A stretch of DNA of 64,000 nt, taken from contig JBBJMP010000017.1 of the NCBI GenBank assembly GCA_037718865.1, positions 59,957 to 123,956 of the forward strand, written 5' to 3'. The notes beneath the pieces were generated by a model. It searched no databases and was not told the origin of the DNA. It worked only from the letters and a program-made list of their open reading frames with translations. Positions 9,095-17,825 of the stretch are shown here, piece by piece (position 1 is the first letter of the stretch; each line of letters opens with the position of its first letter). Position numbers and translations under genes: made by a program. Source of the DNA: JADCRZ01 sp037718865 (GTDB lineage Bacteria; Bacteroidota; Bacteroidia; Chitinophagales; Chitinophagaceae).

Positions 9095-10432
9095 ATGTCA
9101 AATCGCAGGAAGTTCTTACAAAATACTGCTTCCCTGGTTGGAGGCAGCATGCTGGCATCAGCTGTTGGTAACCAGGCCTTTGCCCTTGTTAAAAACCGTG
9201 TTGCGCCAAGCGACCAGCTGAATATTGGAGCCATTGGTATCAACGGAATGGGATGGTCTGATGTTACAGCGGCTTTAAAAGTGCCCGGAATAAACCTTGT
9301 GGCCGTTTGTGATGTGGATAAAAACGTATTGGATAAAAGGCGGGCTGATATGGTTAAAATGAATGTTGATCCGGCTAAAGTAAAAACCTACGGTGACTAC
9401 CGTCAGCTGCTGGATCAGAAAGACGTTGATGCAGTTATCATAGGAACACCTGACCATTGGCATGCGCTGATCATGATGCACGCCTGTGCTGCAGGCAAAG
9501 ATGTGTATTGCGAAAAACCGGTAGGTAACTCTATCGAAGAATGCAGGGCCATGGTAAGTGCGCAGCAGAAGTATAACAAAGTGGTGCAGGTGGGACAATG
9601 GCAGCGCAGTCAGCAACATTTCAAAGATGCCGTTGACTTTGTTCAAAGTGGTAAGTTGGGAAACATAAGAACGGTAAAAGTCTGGTGCTACCAGGGATGG
9701 ATGAAACCAGGCCCCGTTGTGCCTGATACAGCCCCGCCTCCAGGGGTGGATTATGCCATGTGGTTAGGACCGGCAGAGAAACGTGCATTTAATGCAAGCC
9801 GTTTTCATTTTAATTTCAGATGGTTCTGGGATTATGCAGGAGGTTTGATGACTGACTGGGGTGTGCATTTATTAGATTACGGCTTGTTAGGCATGAAGTC
9901 ACCGATACCTAAGTCAGTATCTGCTTTAGGCGGCCGCTTTGCGTATCCCGATTTATATGAAGAGACCCCTGATACACTAACTACATTGTATGAATTTGAT
10001 GGCTTCAATATGGTTTGGGATTCTGCCATGGGGATAGACAATGGATCGTATAACAGAGATCATGGCATAGCCTACATTGGCAATAACGGAACACTGATAT
10101 TAAACCGAGGAGGATGGGAGATAATAGAAGAAAAGCAAAGCAAAAATAAAGTAAGTAAACCATTAGAAAAACCTTCGGATAACGGTCTTAATAAACACAT
10201 GGAGAATTTTTTCAGCGTGATAAAATCCCGAAAAATGGAAGAGTTGAATTGCTCCGTACAGGCTGGCGCACATGTTGCAACAATAGCACAAATGGGAAAT
10301 ATTGCTTTTCAGAGTAGTAAAAAACTCCAATGGGACATGGCAAAAGAACATTTTACGGATCAGTCTGTTAACAAACAATATATGATGAAGGCATATCACA
10401 ATGGTTATAAATTGCCTAAATATAATATCTAG
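9095..10432 (+). CDS. Gfo/Idh/MocA family oxidoreductase, Tat-exported
   Basis: A 445-residue protein with a twin-arginine signal (SNRRKFLQ, cleavage probably after AFA near residue 30). The Rossmann part begins LNIGAIGINGMGW and contains CEKPVGNS, where the EKP lysine is the family's catalytic residue. The C-terminal beta-sheet domain has a conserved DWGVHLLDYG (Asp/His pair near residues 253-256). Members oxidise or epimerise sugars with NAD(P). Exported ones generally carry their cofactor out folded, which fits the Tat signal. The sugar is unknown. The gene stands apart: 43 bp after the next upstream gene's repeat and operator region, and 42 bp before the SPFH gene on the same strand. Confidence 0.85.
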   Translation: MSNRRKFLQNTASLVGGSMLASAVGNQAFALVKNRVAPSDQLNIGAIGINGMGWSDVTAALKVPGINLVAVCDVDKNVLDKRRADMVKMNVDPAKVKTYGDYRQLLDQKDVDAVIIGTPDHWHALIMMHACAAGKDVYCEKPVGNSIEECRAMVSAQQKYNKVVQVGQWQRSQQHFKDAVDFVQSGKLGNIRTVKVWCYQGWMKPGPVVPDTAPPPGVDYAMWLGPAEKRAFNASRFHFNFRWFWDYAGGLMTDWGVHLLDYGLLGMKSPIPKSVSALGGRFAYPDLYEETPDTLTTLYEFDGFNMVWDSAMGIDNGSYNRDHGIAYIGNNGTLILNRGGWEIIEEKQSKNKVSKPLEKPSDNGLNKHMENFFSVIKSRKMEELNCSVQAGAHVATIAQMGNIAFQSSKKLQWDMAKEHFTDQSVNKQYMMKAYHNGYKLPKYNI

Positions 10433-10474
10433 TACTGATAGAAATCTAATTTAACCTTCTCAAAAAAAAACACA

Positions 10475-11383
10475 ATGATTCTGTTAATACTGGGTTTTAT
10501 CATTTTGCTGGCAGGCGGTGCTGTTGCAAGAAGCGATGAAAGGTTGAGACGGTTCGGAATTCCTATCAGGATTATCGGACTCGTGATCATGCTATTCGGC
10601 GTTTTGGTATCATGTGTTATACAAATCGATGCCGGAGAGGTTGGCGTAAAGAAATTATTTGGTAAGGTACAAAAAGATGTCCTGGGCAGCGGCCTGCATT
10701 TCATCAATCCTTTGATGGAAATACAAAAGCTTGACATTAAAACGCAGAATTACACGATGAGCGGTGTTGGTGATGAGGGATCAAAAGCCGGAGATGATGC
10801 CATCAAAGTTTTAACTGCGGACGGACTGGAAGTAACGATCGACCTTTCTGTCTTGTACCGCTTGGTTACCAATGATGCTCCAAAGTTGTTGCAGGAAACA
10901 GGTGCGGATTATGAAGACAAGATCGTTCGTCCCATCACCAGGACAAGAATCCGCGATAATGCCGTATACTATGATGCGGTAGCGTTGTATTCTACCAAGC
11001 GCGATGAATTCCAGCAACGGATATTTAAAAACATTGAGGCTGACTTTAGAAACCGGGGATTGATGCTTGAAAATCTGCTGGTTCGAAATATCACACTTCC
11101 GCAATCCGTTAAGGTAACTATTGAACAAAAAATCAATGCCGAACAGGATGCACAGAAGATGCAGTTTGTTCTTCAGAAAGAAAAACAGGAAGCGGAGCGC
11201 AGAAGAATAGAAGCACAGGGGATAGCAGACTATCAGCGTATCATCAGTGAAAGTTTAACGGACAGGCAGTTGCAATTTGAAAGCATAAAGGCGCAACTTG
11301 AAATAGCCAAATCCCAAAACGCAAAAGTGATTATTATGGGCAAAGGAAATACACCGGTGATCCTGGACAGTAAGGCGCAGTAA
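10475..11383 (+). CDS. SPFH-domain (prohibitin-like) membrane protein
   Basis: A 302-residue protein. Two hydrophobic stretches (residues 1-17 and 31-50) are followed by an SPFH/band-7 domain that begins IDAGEVGVKKLFGKV and includes PGLHF-like SGLHFINPLMEIQKLDIKTQ, VLTADGLEVTIDLSVLYRL and LVRNITLPQSVK. Residues about 215-280 are charged and helical (EQDAQKMQFVLQKEKQEAE), as expected for the oligomerising coiled coil. Prohibitin-like proteins form ring scaffolds in the membrane and can influence proteases or lipid domains. The start at 10475 gives a clean first membrane helix. It ends 4 bp before the stop of the convergent DHFR-like gene, so the two transcripts overlap or share a terminator. 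Confidence 0.85.
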   Translation: MILLILGFIILLAGGAVARSDERLRRFGIPIRIIGLVIMLFGVLVSCVIQIDAGEVGVKKLFGKVQKDVLGSGLHFINPLMEIQKLDIKTQNYTMSGVGDEGSKAGDDAIKVLTADGLEVTIDLSVLYRLVTNDAPKLLQETGADYEDKIVRPITRTRIRDNAVYYDAVALYSTKRDEFQQRIFKNIEADFRNRGLMLENLLVRNITLPQSVKVTIEQKINAEQDAQKMQFVLQKEKQEAERRRIEAQGIADYQRIISESLTDRQLQFESIKAQLEIAKSQNAKVIIMGKGNTPVILDSKAQ

Positions 11384-11387
11384 AAAG

Positions 11388-11975
11388 TCAGGCGAGGGGC
11401 CGTTGGTTCAGTTCATAATAGAGCAGAACCACTCCTGAACTAAAAGTTGTCGTTTTATACAGCTTCATAGTAAACCTATCAGGCAGGTTTTTAAATAACG
11501 GTTTGCCTTTCCCCAAAAGGACCGGGTGCACCCACATGTGGTATTCATCGACTAAGCCCAGATGAATTAAAGCTGAAACCACTCTCCCACTTCCGTACAC
11601 GATCATGTCATAACCAGGCTGTTGTTTCAGACGTGTTATTTCACCTGCAATGTTTCCTTTTACCACAATCGAATTATTCCATTGAGCAGCTGCAAGGGTT
11701 TTTGAAAAGACAAGTTTGGTGTAATTATTCATCATGTTTGCAAAAGCAATGTCCTCTCTGGGAAAGGACAGGTCTTTTGATTTAGAAGGCCAGTATCTGG
11801 CCATGGCAGCATAGGTAACCCTTCCTAATAATATGGTATCTGCTTTACTTAATTGCTCACATAGAGAATGAGCCATGTCATTGGTCCAGCATTGAAAATG
11901 CCAGTCCAGTTCGCAGTTGGGACCCGATATGAAACCATCCAGGGTCACGTTCATCGATACAATTATTTTTCTCAT
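11388..11975 (-). CDS. Dihydrofolate reductase family protein (RibD C-terminal type)
   Basis: A 195-residue cytosolic protein with the RibD_C/YyaP fold: KIIVSMNVTLDGFISGP at the N-terminus, DTILLGRVTYAAMARYWP around residue 46, and YGSGRVVSALIHLGLVDEY (residues 124-142), the NADP-binding Gly-rich segment. It ends PVLLGKGKPLF plus a hydrophobic strand. Such proteins are stand-alone NADPH-dependent reductases of unknown substrate, distinct from true folate reductase. It converges on the SPFH gene. It faces away from the GlxA-type regulator, whose promoter lies just upstream, so that regulator could control it; this is an inference. Confidence 0.85.
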   Translation of the reverse strand: MRKIIVSMNVTLDGFISGPNCELDWHFQCWTNDMAHSLCEQLSKADTILLGRVTYAAMARYWPSKSKDLSFPREDIAFANMMNNYTKLVFSKTLAAAQWNNSIVVKGNIAGEITRLKQQPGYDMIVYGSGRVVSALIHLGLVDEYHMWVHPVLLGKGKPLFKNLPDRFTMKLYKTTTFSSGVVLLYYELNQRPLA

Positions 11976-12081
11976 TATCCTAACCTTGGATATTAGTTGA
12001 TAAGCAATTCCACAGGTGCTTCAGAACAAAAATAAGCGGTATCAGCAAATGCTGCGGGGTGCTGCAACGACTTGTTAAGGG

Positions 12082-12112
12082 TTGTTTGCGACATTATTTG
12101 TTTTTATCTTTA
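12082..12112 (+). promoter_or_regulatory. Predicted Bacteroidota promoter of the GlxA-type regulator
   Basis: A TTG (12082-12084) and TATCTTTA (12105-12112) are separated by 20 bp, close to the Bacteroidota consensus TTG-N19/20-TAnnTTTG with one mismatch in the -7 box. It lies about 65 bp before the preferred start at 12178. Confidence 0.4.
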
Positions 12113-12177
12113 ACTTGTATTGAGCGGCAAAAAGCATGACCATTAAGTATCTGACAAGACAAAAACAACATCTTACC

Positions 12178-13170
12178 ATGAAACACGTATCTATTCTTGT
12201 GCCCAACGAAGCCGTCCTGGCCAGTATAGTCGACCCCCGTACCATGTTTACAGGAACCAATGAGTTTTTAGAAGCAGCTGGTAAACCGGCATTGTTCAAA
12301 GTGCAGCTGGTGGGCCTTTCTAAAGAAGTGCAGTTCAATAACGGATTGTTTAGTGTTAAAACCGATGTGTTGTTTCGGGATGTTAAGAAAACAGATCTGA
12401 TTATCGTACCTGCCCTGAGCGGCGACTTAAAAACCGCGTTGGCGCTGAACAGGGAACTTCTTCCCTGGATCGTAAAACAATATCAAAAAGGGGCTGAAGT
12501 AGCCAGCCTCTGTGTCGGGGCATTTTTACTGGCATCAACCGGATTGTTAAATGGAAAAGAATGTTCAAGCCACTGGAAAACAGCCCATGAATTCAGGGAG
12601 ATGTTTCCTGAAGTAACTCTTGTTGACGGTAGAATTGTAACAGAGCAACAGGGCCTTTATTCAAGTGGCGGCGCAACCTCTTACTGGAACCTTCTCTTAT
12701 ACCTTATTGAAAAATACGCTGGCAGGGAGATGGCTATTACCGCCTCCAAGGTTTATGCGCTGGACATAGACAGGAAAAGCCAATCGCCCTTTATCATGTT
12801 CAACGGACAGAAAACGCATGAAGACGAACCCATAAAGCAAGCCCAGGAATATATTGAACGCAACATAACGGAAAAAATATCAGTCGAGCGCCTGGCTTCA
12901 ACATACGCCATTGGAAGACGTCATTTCGAAAGACGCTTCAAAAAGGCCACTAAGAACACCCCTGTCGAATATATGCAGAGAGTAAGAATAGAGGCTGCCA
13001 AAAAGCAATTTGAAAATAGCGCCAAAAACGTGAATGAAGTAATGTATGACGTGGGCTATTCCGACACAAAAGCGTTTAGAACCATGTTTAAAAGAATCAC
13101 CGGCCTGTCTCCGATAGAATACAGAAATAAATATAATAAGGATGCTGTTGTAGCATTCCTGGAAAGCTAG
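12178..13170 (+). CDS. GlxA-type transcriptional regulator (DJ-1/PfpI domain plus AraC HTH)
   Basis: Residues 1-200 form a DJ-1/PfpI domain (KHVSILVPNEAVLASI; nucleophile-elbow-like SLCVGAFLLASTGLLNG; CSSHWKTAHEF). The last 110 residues form an AraC-type double helix-turn-helix (ISVERLASTYAIGRRHFERR; VNEVMYDVGYSDTKAFRTMF). The family senses small metabolites with the first domain and binds DNA with the second. An in-frame ATG at 12136 exists, but starting at 12178 (MKHVSILVP) puts the first beta-strand at the N-terminus as in relatives. It is divergent from the DHFR-like gene, a likely target, with 200 bp between. Confidence 0.8.
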   Translation: MKHVSILVPNEAVLASIVDPRTMFTGTNEFLEAAGKPALFKVQLVGLSKEVQFNNGLFSVKTDVLFRDVKKTDLIIVPALSGDLKTALALNRELLPWIVKQYQKGAEVASLCVGAFLLASTGLLNGKECSSHWKTAHEFREMFPEVTLVDGRIVTEQQGLYSSGGATSYWNLLLYLIEKYAGREMAITASKVYALDIDRKSQSPFIMFNGQKTHEDEPIKQAQEYIERNITEKISVERLASTYAIGRRHFERRFKKATKNTPVEYMQRVRIEAAKKQFENSAKNVNEVMYDVGYSDTKAFRTMFKRITGLSPIEYRNKYNKDAVVAFLES

Positions 13171-13234
13171 ACTGCTGTACATTAATAATCATCCTGCTAA
13201 GAAGCCATTGTCTAAAATACGATAATCATAGGCT

Positions 13235-14544
13235 CTATAACTCTTCATCGTGCTGGCTCTTGTCCAGGCCTATTTCTTCATCTTCCGCAGAAACCCTGAG
13301 CGGACTTACGGCGTTTGTGATCATTAACAGCACATAAGAACCAATAAATGCAAATGCCGATACAACAACAAGAGCCAGAAGATGAACGAAAAACAATTTT
13401 GTCTCGCCATAATATAATCCATTGCCCGTGGTATTTGCTGCGTTTACTTCCTGGTTTGCAAATATGCCGGTCATTAACATCCCAACCATACCTCCGACAC
13501 CATGACAGGGGAATACGTCTAACGTATCATCGATAGTCGTACGAGAACGCCAGATCACTACAAGATTACTCACCACAGCTGCCACCACTCCTATTATAAT
13601 AGAGTGCGTAACGGTTACATAACCGGCAGCAGGGGTGATCGCTACCAGTCCTACCACAGCACCGATACAGGCACCCATGGCAGAAGGCTTTTTCCGCGAA
13701 ACATATCAAAAAATATCCACGCCATTGATGCGGCGGCTGAGGCGGTGGTTGTTGTTGCTAAGGCCGTAGCCGCAAGTGTTCCGGCACCGGCAGCAGAACC
13801 GGCATTAAATCCAAACCATCCAAACCACAACAAACCCGTACCCAGTATAACGTAGCTGATCCGTGCAGGCTGCGCATGCTCCACTGCATTTCTTCTTTTC
13901 AAAAAAATGGCGGACGCAAGAGCCGCCCAGCCGGCTGACATGTGTACCACAGTACCTCCTGCAAAATCAAGTACCCCCTGTTCAAACAAAATGCCATTGG
14001 GGTGCCAGGTAGCATGTGCAAGGGGAGCATAAATGCAGATCATAAATAATAAAAGAAAAATAAGGTAAGAATTAAAACGGATACGCTCGGCGAACGCACC
14101 TGTAATCAAGGCCGGAGTAATCACTGCAAATTTCAACTGGAACATGGCAAACAGAACCAACGGAATAGTTGGAGCCAAAGGCCAGACCGCATTACCTATC
14201 ATTCCCTTCATCATAAAAAAAATTGAAGGATTACCAATAACACCACCGATATCATCGCCAAAGGCCAGACTAAAACCAAAAGCAACCCATAATACGGTAA
14301 TCACACCCATACATACCAGGCTCTGCAACATGGTGGAAATGACATTTTTTTTCCTTACCATTCCGCCATAGAAGTAGGCAAGACCTGGTGTCATCAAAAG
14401 CACAAGGGCGGTTGCTACCAGCAACCATGCAGTATCGCCCGTGTCAATTTTGTTCTCAGTAACATTAACTGCATGCACAGATGGGAAGATCAATCCCAAA
14501 ACAAGGGCAAGGACAAGTAAGAAAAAAAGTATTTTTTTTCTCAT
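13235..14544 (-). pseudogene. amt: Ammonium transporter (Amt family), split by a one-base frameshift
   Basis: Two overlapping frames together encode a complete Amt. The first (14544 to 13651) has a signal peptide and helices from DTAWLLVATALVLLMTPGLA through GGTVVHMSAGWAALASAIF to FFDMFRGK. The second (13678 to 13235) continues MGACIGAVVGLVAITPAAGY, FPCHGVGGMVGMLMTGIFA and the final helices. The break is at the five-T run 13689-13693: a sixth A on the coding strand would restore GGA-AAA-AAG-CCT. Without it, about a third of the transporter, including the second conserved pore His (CHGVGG), is lost. A sequencing error, a real mutation, or -1 slippage on the A run are all possible. No P-II gene lies beside it. 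Confidence 0.8.
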
Positions 14545-14710
14545 AATATTAAAAATTTCGTTAAGAAACCGAATAAATTGATTTTATTTATTGAAATATA
14601 ATGGTTTTATTTCGAAACACCCGATATTTATTCATATAGGATAAATGTATATTGTGTTGGAGGATTTGAAGAAGTTACGGGGTGCACTTTTTAGAAGTGT
14701 AATATCATCG

Positions 14711-16852
14711 CTAGCTAGGTGCTAAACTGTAAGCCACATACTTATCGCCAGATTTTGTATTCAATTTTCCCCCTCCACAGGCAATAACTACAAACTGTTT
14801 GCCTCCTACGGCGTAAGTGCTTGGAGACGCGTAACCTGCAGCCGGAAGTTCCGATTGCCATAAAATTGTTCCATTAGTTTTGTCCAGTGCCCTGAACATC
14901 GCATCCCTGCTTGCCGCAATGAAGATAAGTCCGCTCGCGGTAACAAGTGGCCCTCCATAGTTATCCGTTCCGGTCGGCGACATTCCTTTAGCGGTAAGCG
15001 CTTTGTATTCACCCAATGGAACCTGCCATTTGTGTTCGCCGGTGTTAAGGTCAACAGCAGTAAGTGTTCCCCATGGAGGAGAGCTTACAGGGTATCCATT
15101 CCTGTCGTACCACCTGTTGTAACCCGTGTGCCGGTACGGCAATAATTTGCTGGTATTACCCGACGTTGTTATCTGGGCAGTAGCCTTATTCAGCATGTAA
15201 TCGGTAATCGTTTTTCTTTCTGTAACGGTGATGTGGGAAAAAGAGGGCATCATACCTCTTCCCGTCAGTAACAACTGTGAGATACCTTCAGCCGACATCC
15301 TTTTATCAATACCGATCAGAGATGGAAACGAACCATCGTGATTGCCTGCACGGTCCTTACCATGACAGGCAGAACAATACGTATCGTACAACCTGCTGCC
15401 GGTTACTCTAACTATTGTGTTCGGTTGTTCCACGTCTACCAGGGACGTATAAACGGGCAATTCCTTTGCCGGAACATATAATGTGCCTTCAGGATCTGTT
15501 GCAGCACCTCCCCATTGTGCCCCGCCATCTGTGCCCGGAAAAAAGATTGTCATGTCCTTGCTTAATGGTATATAAGCACTTCCTGTTCTTGCGCTCCTTA
15601 ATAATTTTATCAGTGAATCACGGTCAGCAACAAACGCATTAAAATCTTTTTCCAGGAACACCTGCCTGGTGAAAGGATCCGGTTTTAAAGGAATGGGCTG
15701 GGTAGCACTTGGCTGTTCACCTGGTATGCCATCACCCGGAAAGGGCTGTTCCACTATTTTAAACAGCGGTTTTCCCGTAACCCGGTCGAAAACGAAGATA
15801 TGCCCCTGCTTGGTGATCTGTGCCACGGCATCTATCTTTTTTCCTTTTTGCACTACCGTAAGTAAATTAGGTGGCGCCGGAGGATCTCTGTCCCAAATAT
15901 CATGATGCACCAGCTGGAAATGCCATAAACGCTTGCCCGTAGCTGCATCCAGGGCAAGTAGGCAATTGGCGAAAAGGTTGTTGCCCTTGCGGTTGCCACC
16001 GTAAAAATCATATGCCGCTGAACCTGTTGGAATGTATACAATTCCGCGCGCCCTGTCGATAGCCATGCCTGCCCAGCAATTTGCTCCTCCCAAGCGCTGC
16101 CGTGGATTAGGCGGAGACCAGGTAGAGTAACCGGGATCTCCGATTGCGGGAATCGTCCTGAAGGTCCAAACCAATTTGCCGGTATTCACGTTGAATGCCC
16201 TGATATCGCCCAACAGCGCTGTCTCTGACTCCGAAACCCTGGCGCCGGTTATGATTAGGTCTTTGTAGACAGTATTCGGGGTGTTTGAAACAACATAGTC
16301 ATCGGCTCCCGGGCGTACCAGGCCTGTTTTCAGGTCGATCCTCCCTTTGTCACCAAACCCTGGTCTAAGTTTCCCCGTTGCCGCATCCACTGAATACAGC
16401 CATTTTCCCGCACCGAAAAAAATGGTTGCCCCTTGCCTGCCGGCATAATAGGTAACACCCCTGCTGGTGGTTCCACCATTTTCTGTGATATTGGTCTTCC
16501 ATAATTCTCTCCCATTCGTTGCATCGAGTGCAAATACCTGGGTATTGGCGGAAACCCCGTAAAGGATACCGTCGATGATGATGGGATTACACTGGATCTG
16601 GGTACGGTTGGCCATCGTATCTGCACCACCGGAAGCGTACACCCAAGCGGGCTTTAACCGCGCAACGTTCGCTTTGGTTATCTGCTGCAGCACAGAATAA
16701 TGACTACGCGCTCCATCACCATTGTATTCTTCCCAGTTGGTAAAGGGGGTGTTGATTGGATTAGCCTGCTTTGATTTTGATAGATATGGATATTCAATAA
16801 AAAAGCTAAAGATCATTACTGTGCTGAATAGTAAAATTACCTTTTTTAGCAT
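14711..16852 (-). CDS. PQQ-dependent dehydrogenase with an inserted cytochrome c domain
   Basis: About 713 residues. An eight-bladed quinoprotein propeller is evident: tryptophan-docking strands such as VFALDATNGRELWKT, NVNTGKLVWTF, ALDAATGKRLWHFQ, LDKTNGTILWQSEL. Near residues 480-560 a c-type cytochrome is inserted, with CSACHGKDRAG as heme motif and MMPSFS supplying the likely Met ligand. The family oxidises sugars or alcohols in the periplasm with PQQ and passes electrons via the heme. The ATG at 16852 (MLKKVILLFST) follows a GGAGG, so I prefer it to 16873; the N-terminus is then a membrane anchor or signal. No PQQ synthesis genes are in the window. It directly follows the PhyH gene, probably in one operon. 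Confidence 0.85.
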   Translation of the reverse strand: MLKKVILLFSTVMIFSFFIEYPYLSKSKQANPINTPFTNWEEYNGDGARSHYSVLQQITKANVARLKPAWVYASGGADTMANRTQIQCNPIIIDGILYGVSANTQVFALDATNGRELWKTNITENGGTTSRGVTYYAGRQGATIFFGAGKWLYSVDAATGKLRPGFGDKGRIDLKTGLVRPGADDYVVSNTPNTVYKDLIITGARVSESETALLGDIRAFNVNTGKLVWTFRTIPAIGDPGYSTWSPPNPRQRLGGANCWAGMAIDRARGIVYIPTGSAAYDFYGGNRKGNNLFANCLLALDAATGKRLWHFQLVHHDIWDRDPPAPPNLLTVVQKGKKIDAVAQITKQGHIFVFDRVTGKPLFKIVEQPFPGDGIPGEQPSATQPIPLKPDPFTRQVFLEKDFNAFVADRDSLIKLLRSARTGSAYIPLSKDMTIFFPGTDGGAQWGGAATDPEGTLYVPAKELPVYTSLVDVEQPNTIVRVTGSRLYDTYCSACHGKDRAGNHDGSFPSLIGIDKRMSAEGISQLLLTGRGMMPSFSHITVTERKTITDYMLNKATAQITTSGNTSKLLPYRHTGYNRWYDRNGYPVSSPPWGTLTAVDLNTGEHKWQVPLGEYKALTAKGMSPTGTDNYGGPLVTASGLIFIAASRDAMFRALDKTNGTILWQSELPAAGYASPSTYAVGGKQFVVIACGGGKLNTKSGDKYVAYSLAPS

Positions 16853-16889
16853 GCTACCTTTTCCTCCACTCATAACGCATAACTCATAG

Positions 16890-17747
16890 TTAAGAAACGC
16901 TAACCGATTGCTCCCAACCCGTTTCTTTCAAAGCAGGGTCATTTTCTTTCTTTAAAAAATCCGCTTCCGATAAAGACCTTGCTTCCCATTCCAAAATGGC
17001 TTCATTGGGTACAATATTTACAGGAGTATGCCATGAATCAGATGTCTCATTGTAAGCTAAATTTGATTGCGATGAATAACAGGAGATGATTGACCATCGT
17101 GGATGTTCTGATAGGTTTGCTTCAGACCGGTGTAATAGATTACTATGAAAAAACAACGCATCGCCAGCTTCGATTTCGCTGTACACCAGTTCCATTGTTT
17201 TCAGCGCATTGTCTACCATTACCATGTCTGCACCGACCTGTTCACCCGCAAAACCATGGTTTACCCTGCCCAATTTGTGGGAGCCTCTAATAACCTGCAA
17301 ACAGCCATTTTCTTTATTGGCACCTGTTAAGGCAACCATAACACTGATTAACTGATCAGGAAACATAAACTGGTTTTTGTACCAATAACCATAATCCTGG
17401 TGCCATTCCCAGGCACCACCAACCCTGGGTTCCTTCTGCATCAACTTTGAATGAAAATGACAAACCGGCGCATTACTATCTAATAACTGAGCAACGGAAT
17501 GCACTATCTTTTCACTGCGTGTTAAATAACCAAATACGTCATCACCGGGTGTAAACCACAAAGAGAGTTTTGTTTTTTTACCGGATTGGTCATTCAGATC
17601 CAACGCATTGTCGCGCATGGCATTATCGCCGATAGCCGTGCCATATAACTTATCAATTTCCTGCTTGGAACAAAAATTTTTGATAATCAGGTAACCGTCT
17701 TCATGGAATACCTTTACTTGTTCTGGTGAAAGCGTTGGTGGTAACAT
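16890..17747 (-). CDS. Phytanoyl-CoA dioxygenase (PhyH) family protein
   Basis: A 285-residue non-heme Fe(II)/2-oxoglutarate dioxygenase without signal peptide. The iron-binding facial triad is visible: WEWHQDYGYW gives His and Asp (about residues 117-119), and ALFFHSNLLHRSEAN gives the distal His (near 207), with Arg for 2-oxoglutarate after it. The N-terminal VFHEDGYLIIKNF segment is typical. Substrate is unknown; bacterial members hydroxylate diverse small molecules. It lies 16 bp (37 bp by the preferred start) before the PQQ dehydrogenase and 78 bp after the ADP-ribosylglycohydrolase-like gene, suggesting one transcript in which both enzymes oxidise a related compound. Confidence 0.85.
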   Translation of the reverse strand: MLPPTLSPEQVKVFHEDGYLIIKNFCSKQEIDKLYGTAIGDNAMRDNALDLNDQSGKKTKLSLWFTPGDDVFGYLTRSEKIVHSVAQLLDSNAPVCHFHSKLMQKEPRVGGAWEWHQDYGYWYKNQFMFPDQLISVMVALTGANKENGCLQVIRGSHKLGRVNHGFAGEQVGADMVMVDNALKTMELVYSEIEAGDALFFHSNLLHRSEANLSEHPRWSIISCYSSQSNLAYNETSDSWHTPVNIVPNEAILEWEARSLSEADFLKKENDPALKETGWEQSVSVS

Positions 17748-17825
17748 GGCAATTGTTTTTATTAAAATTATACTGCTAAGCTAAGCCGGTTAAATGTTAT
17801 TTTAGCATTGATAAGTAATCAAAAA

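Noticed and set aside
13800..14544. Sigma-54 promoter expected for an ammonium transporter
   Set aside because: No TGGCAC-N5-TTGC pattern was found upstream of 14544.
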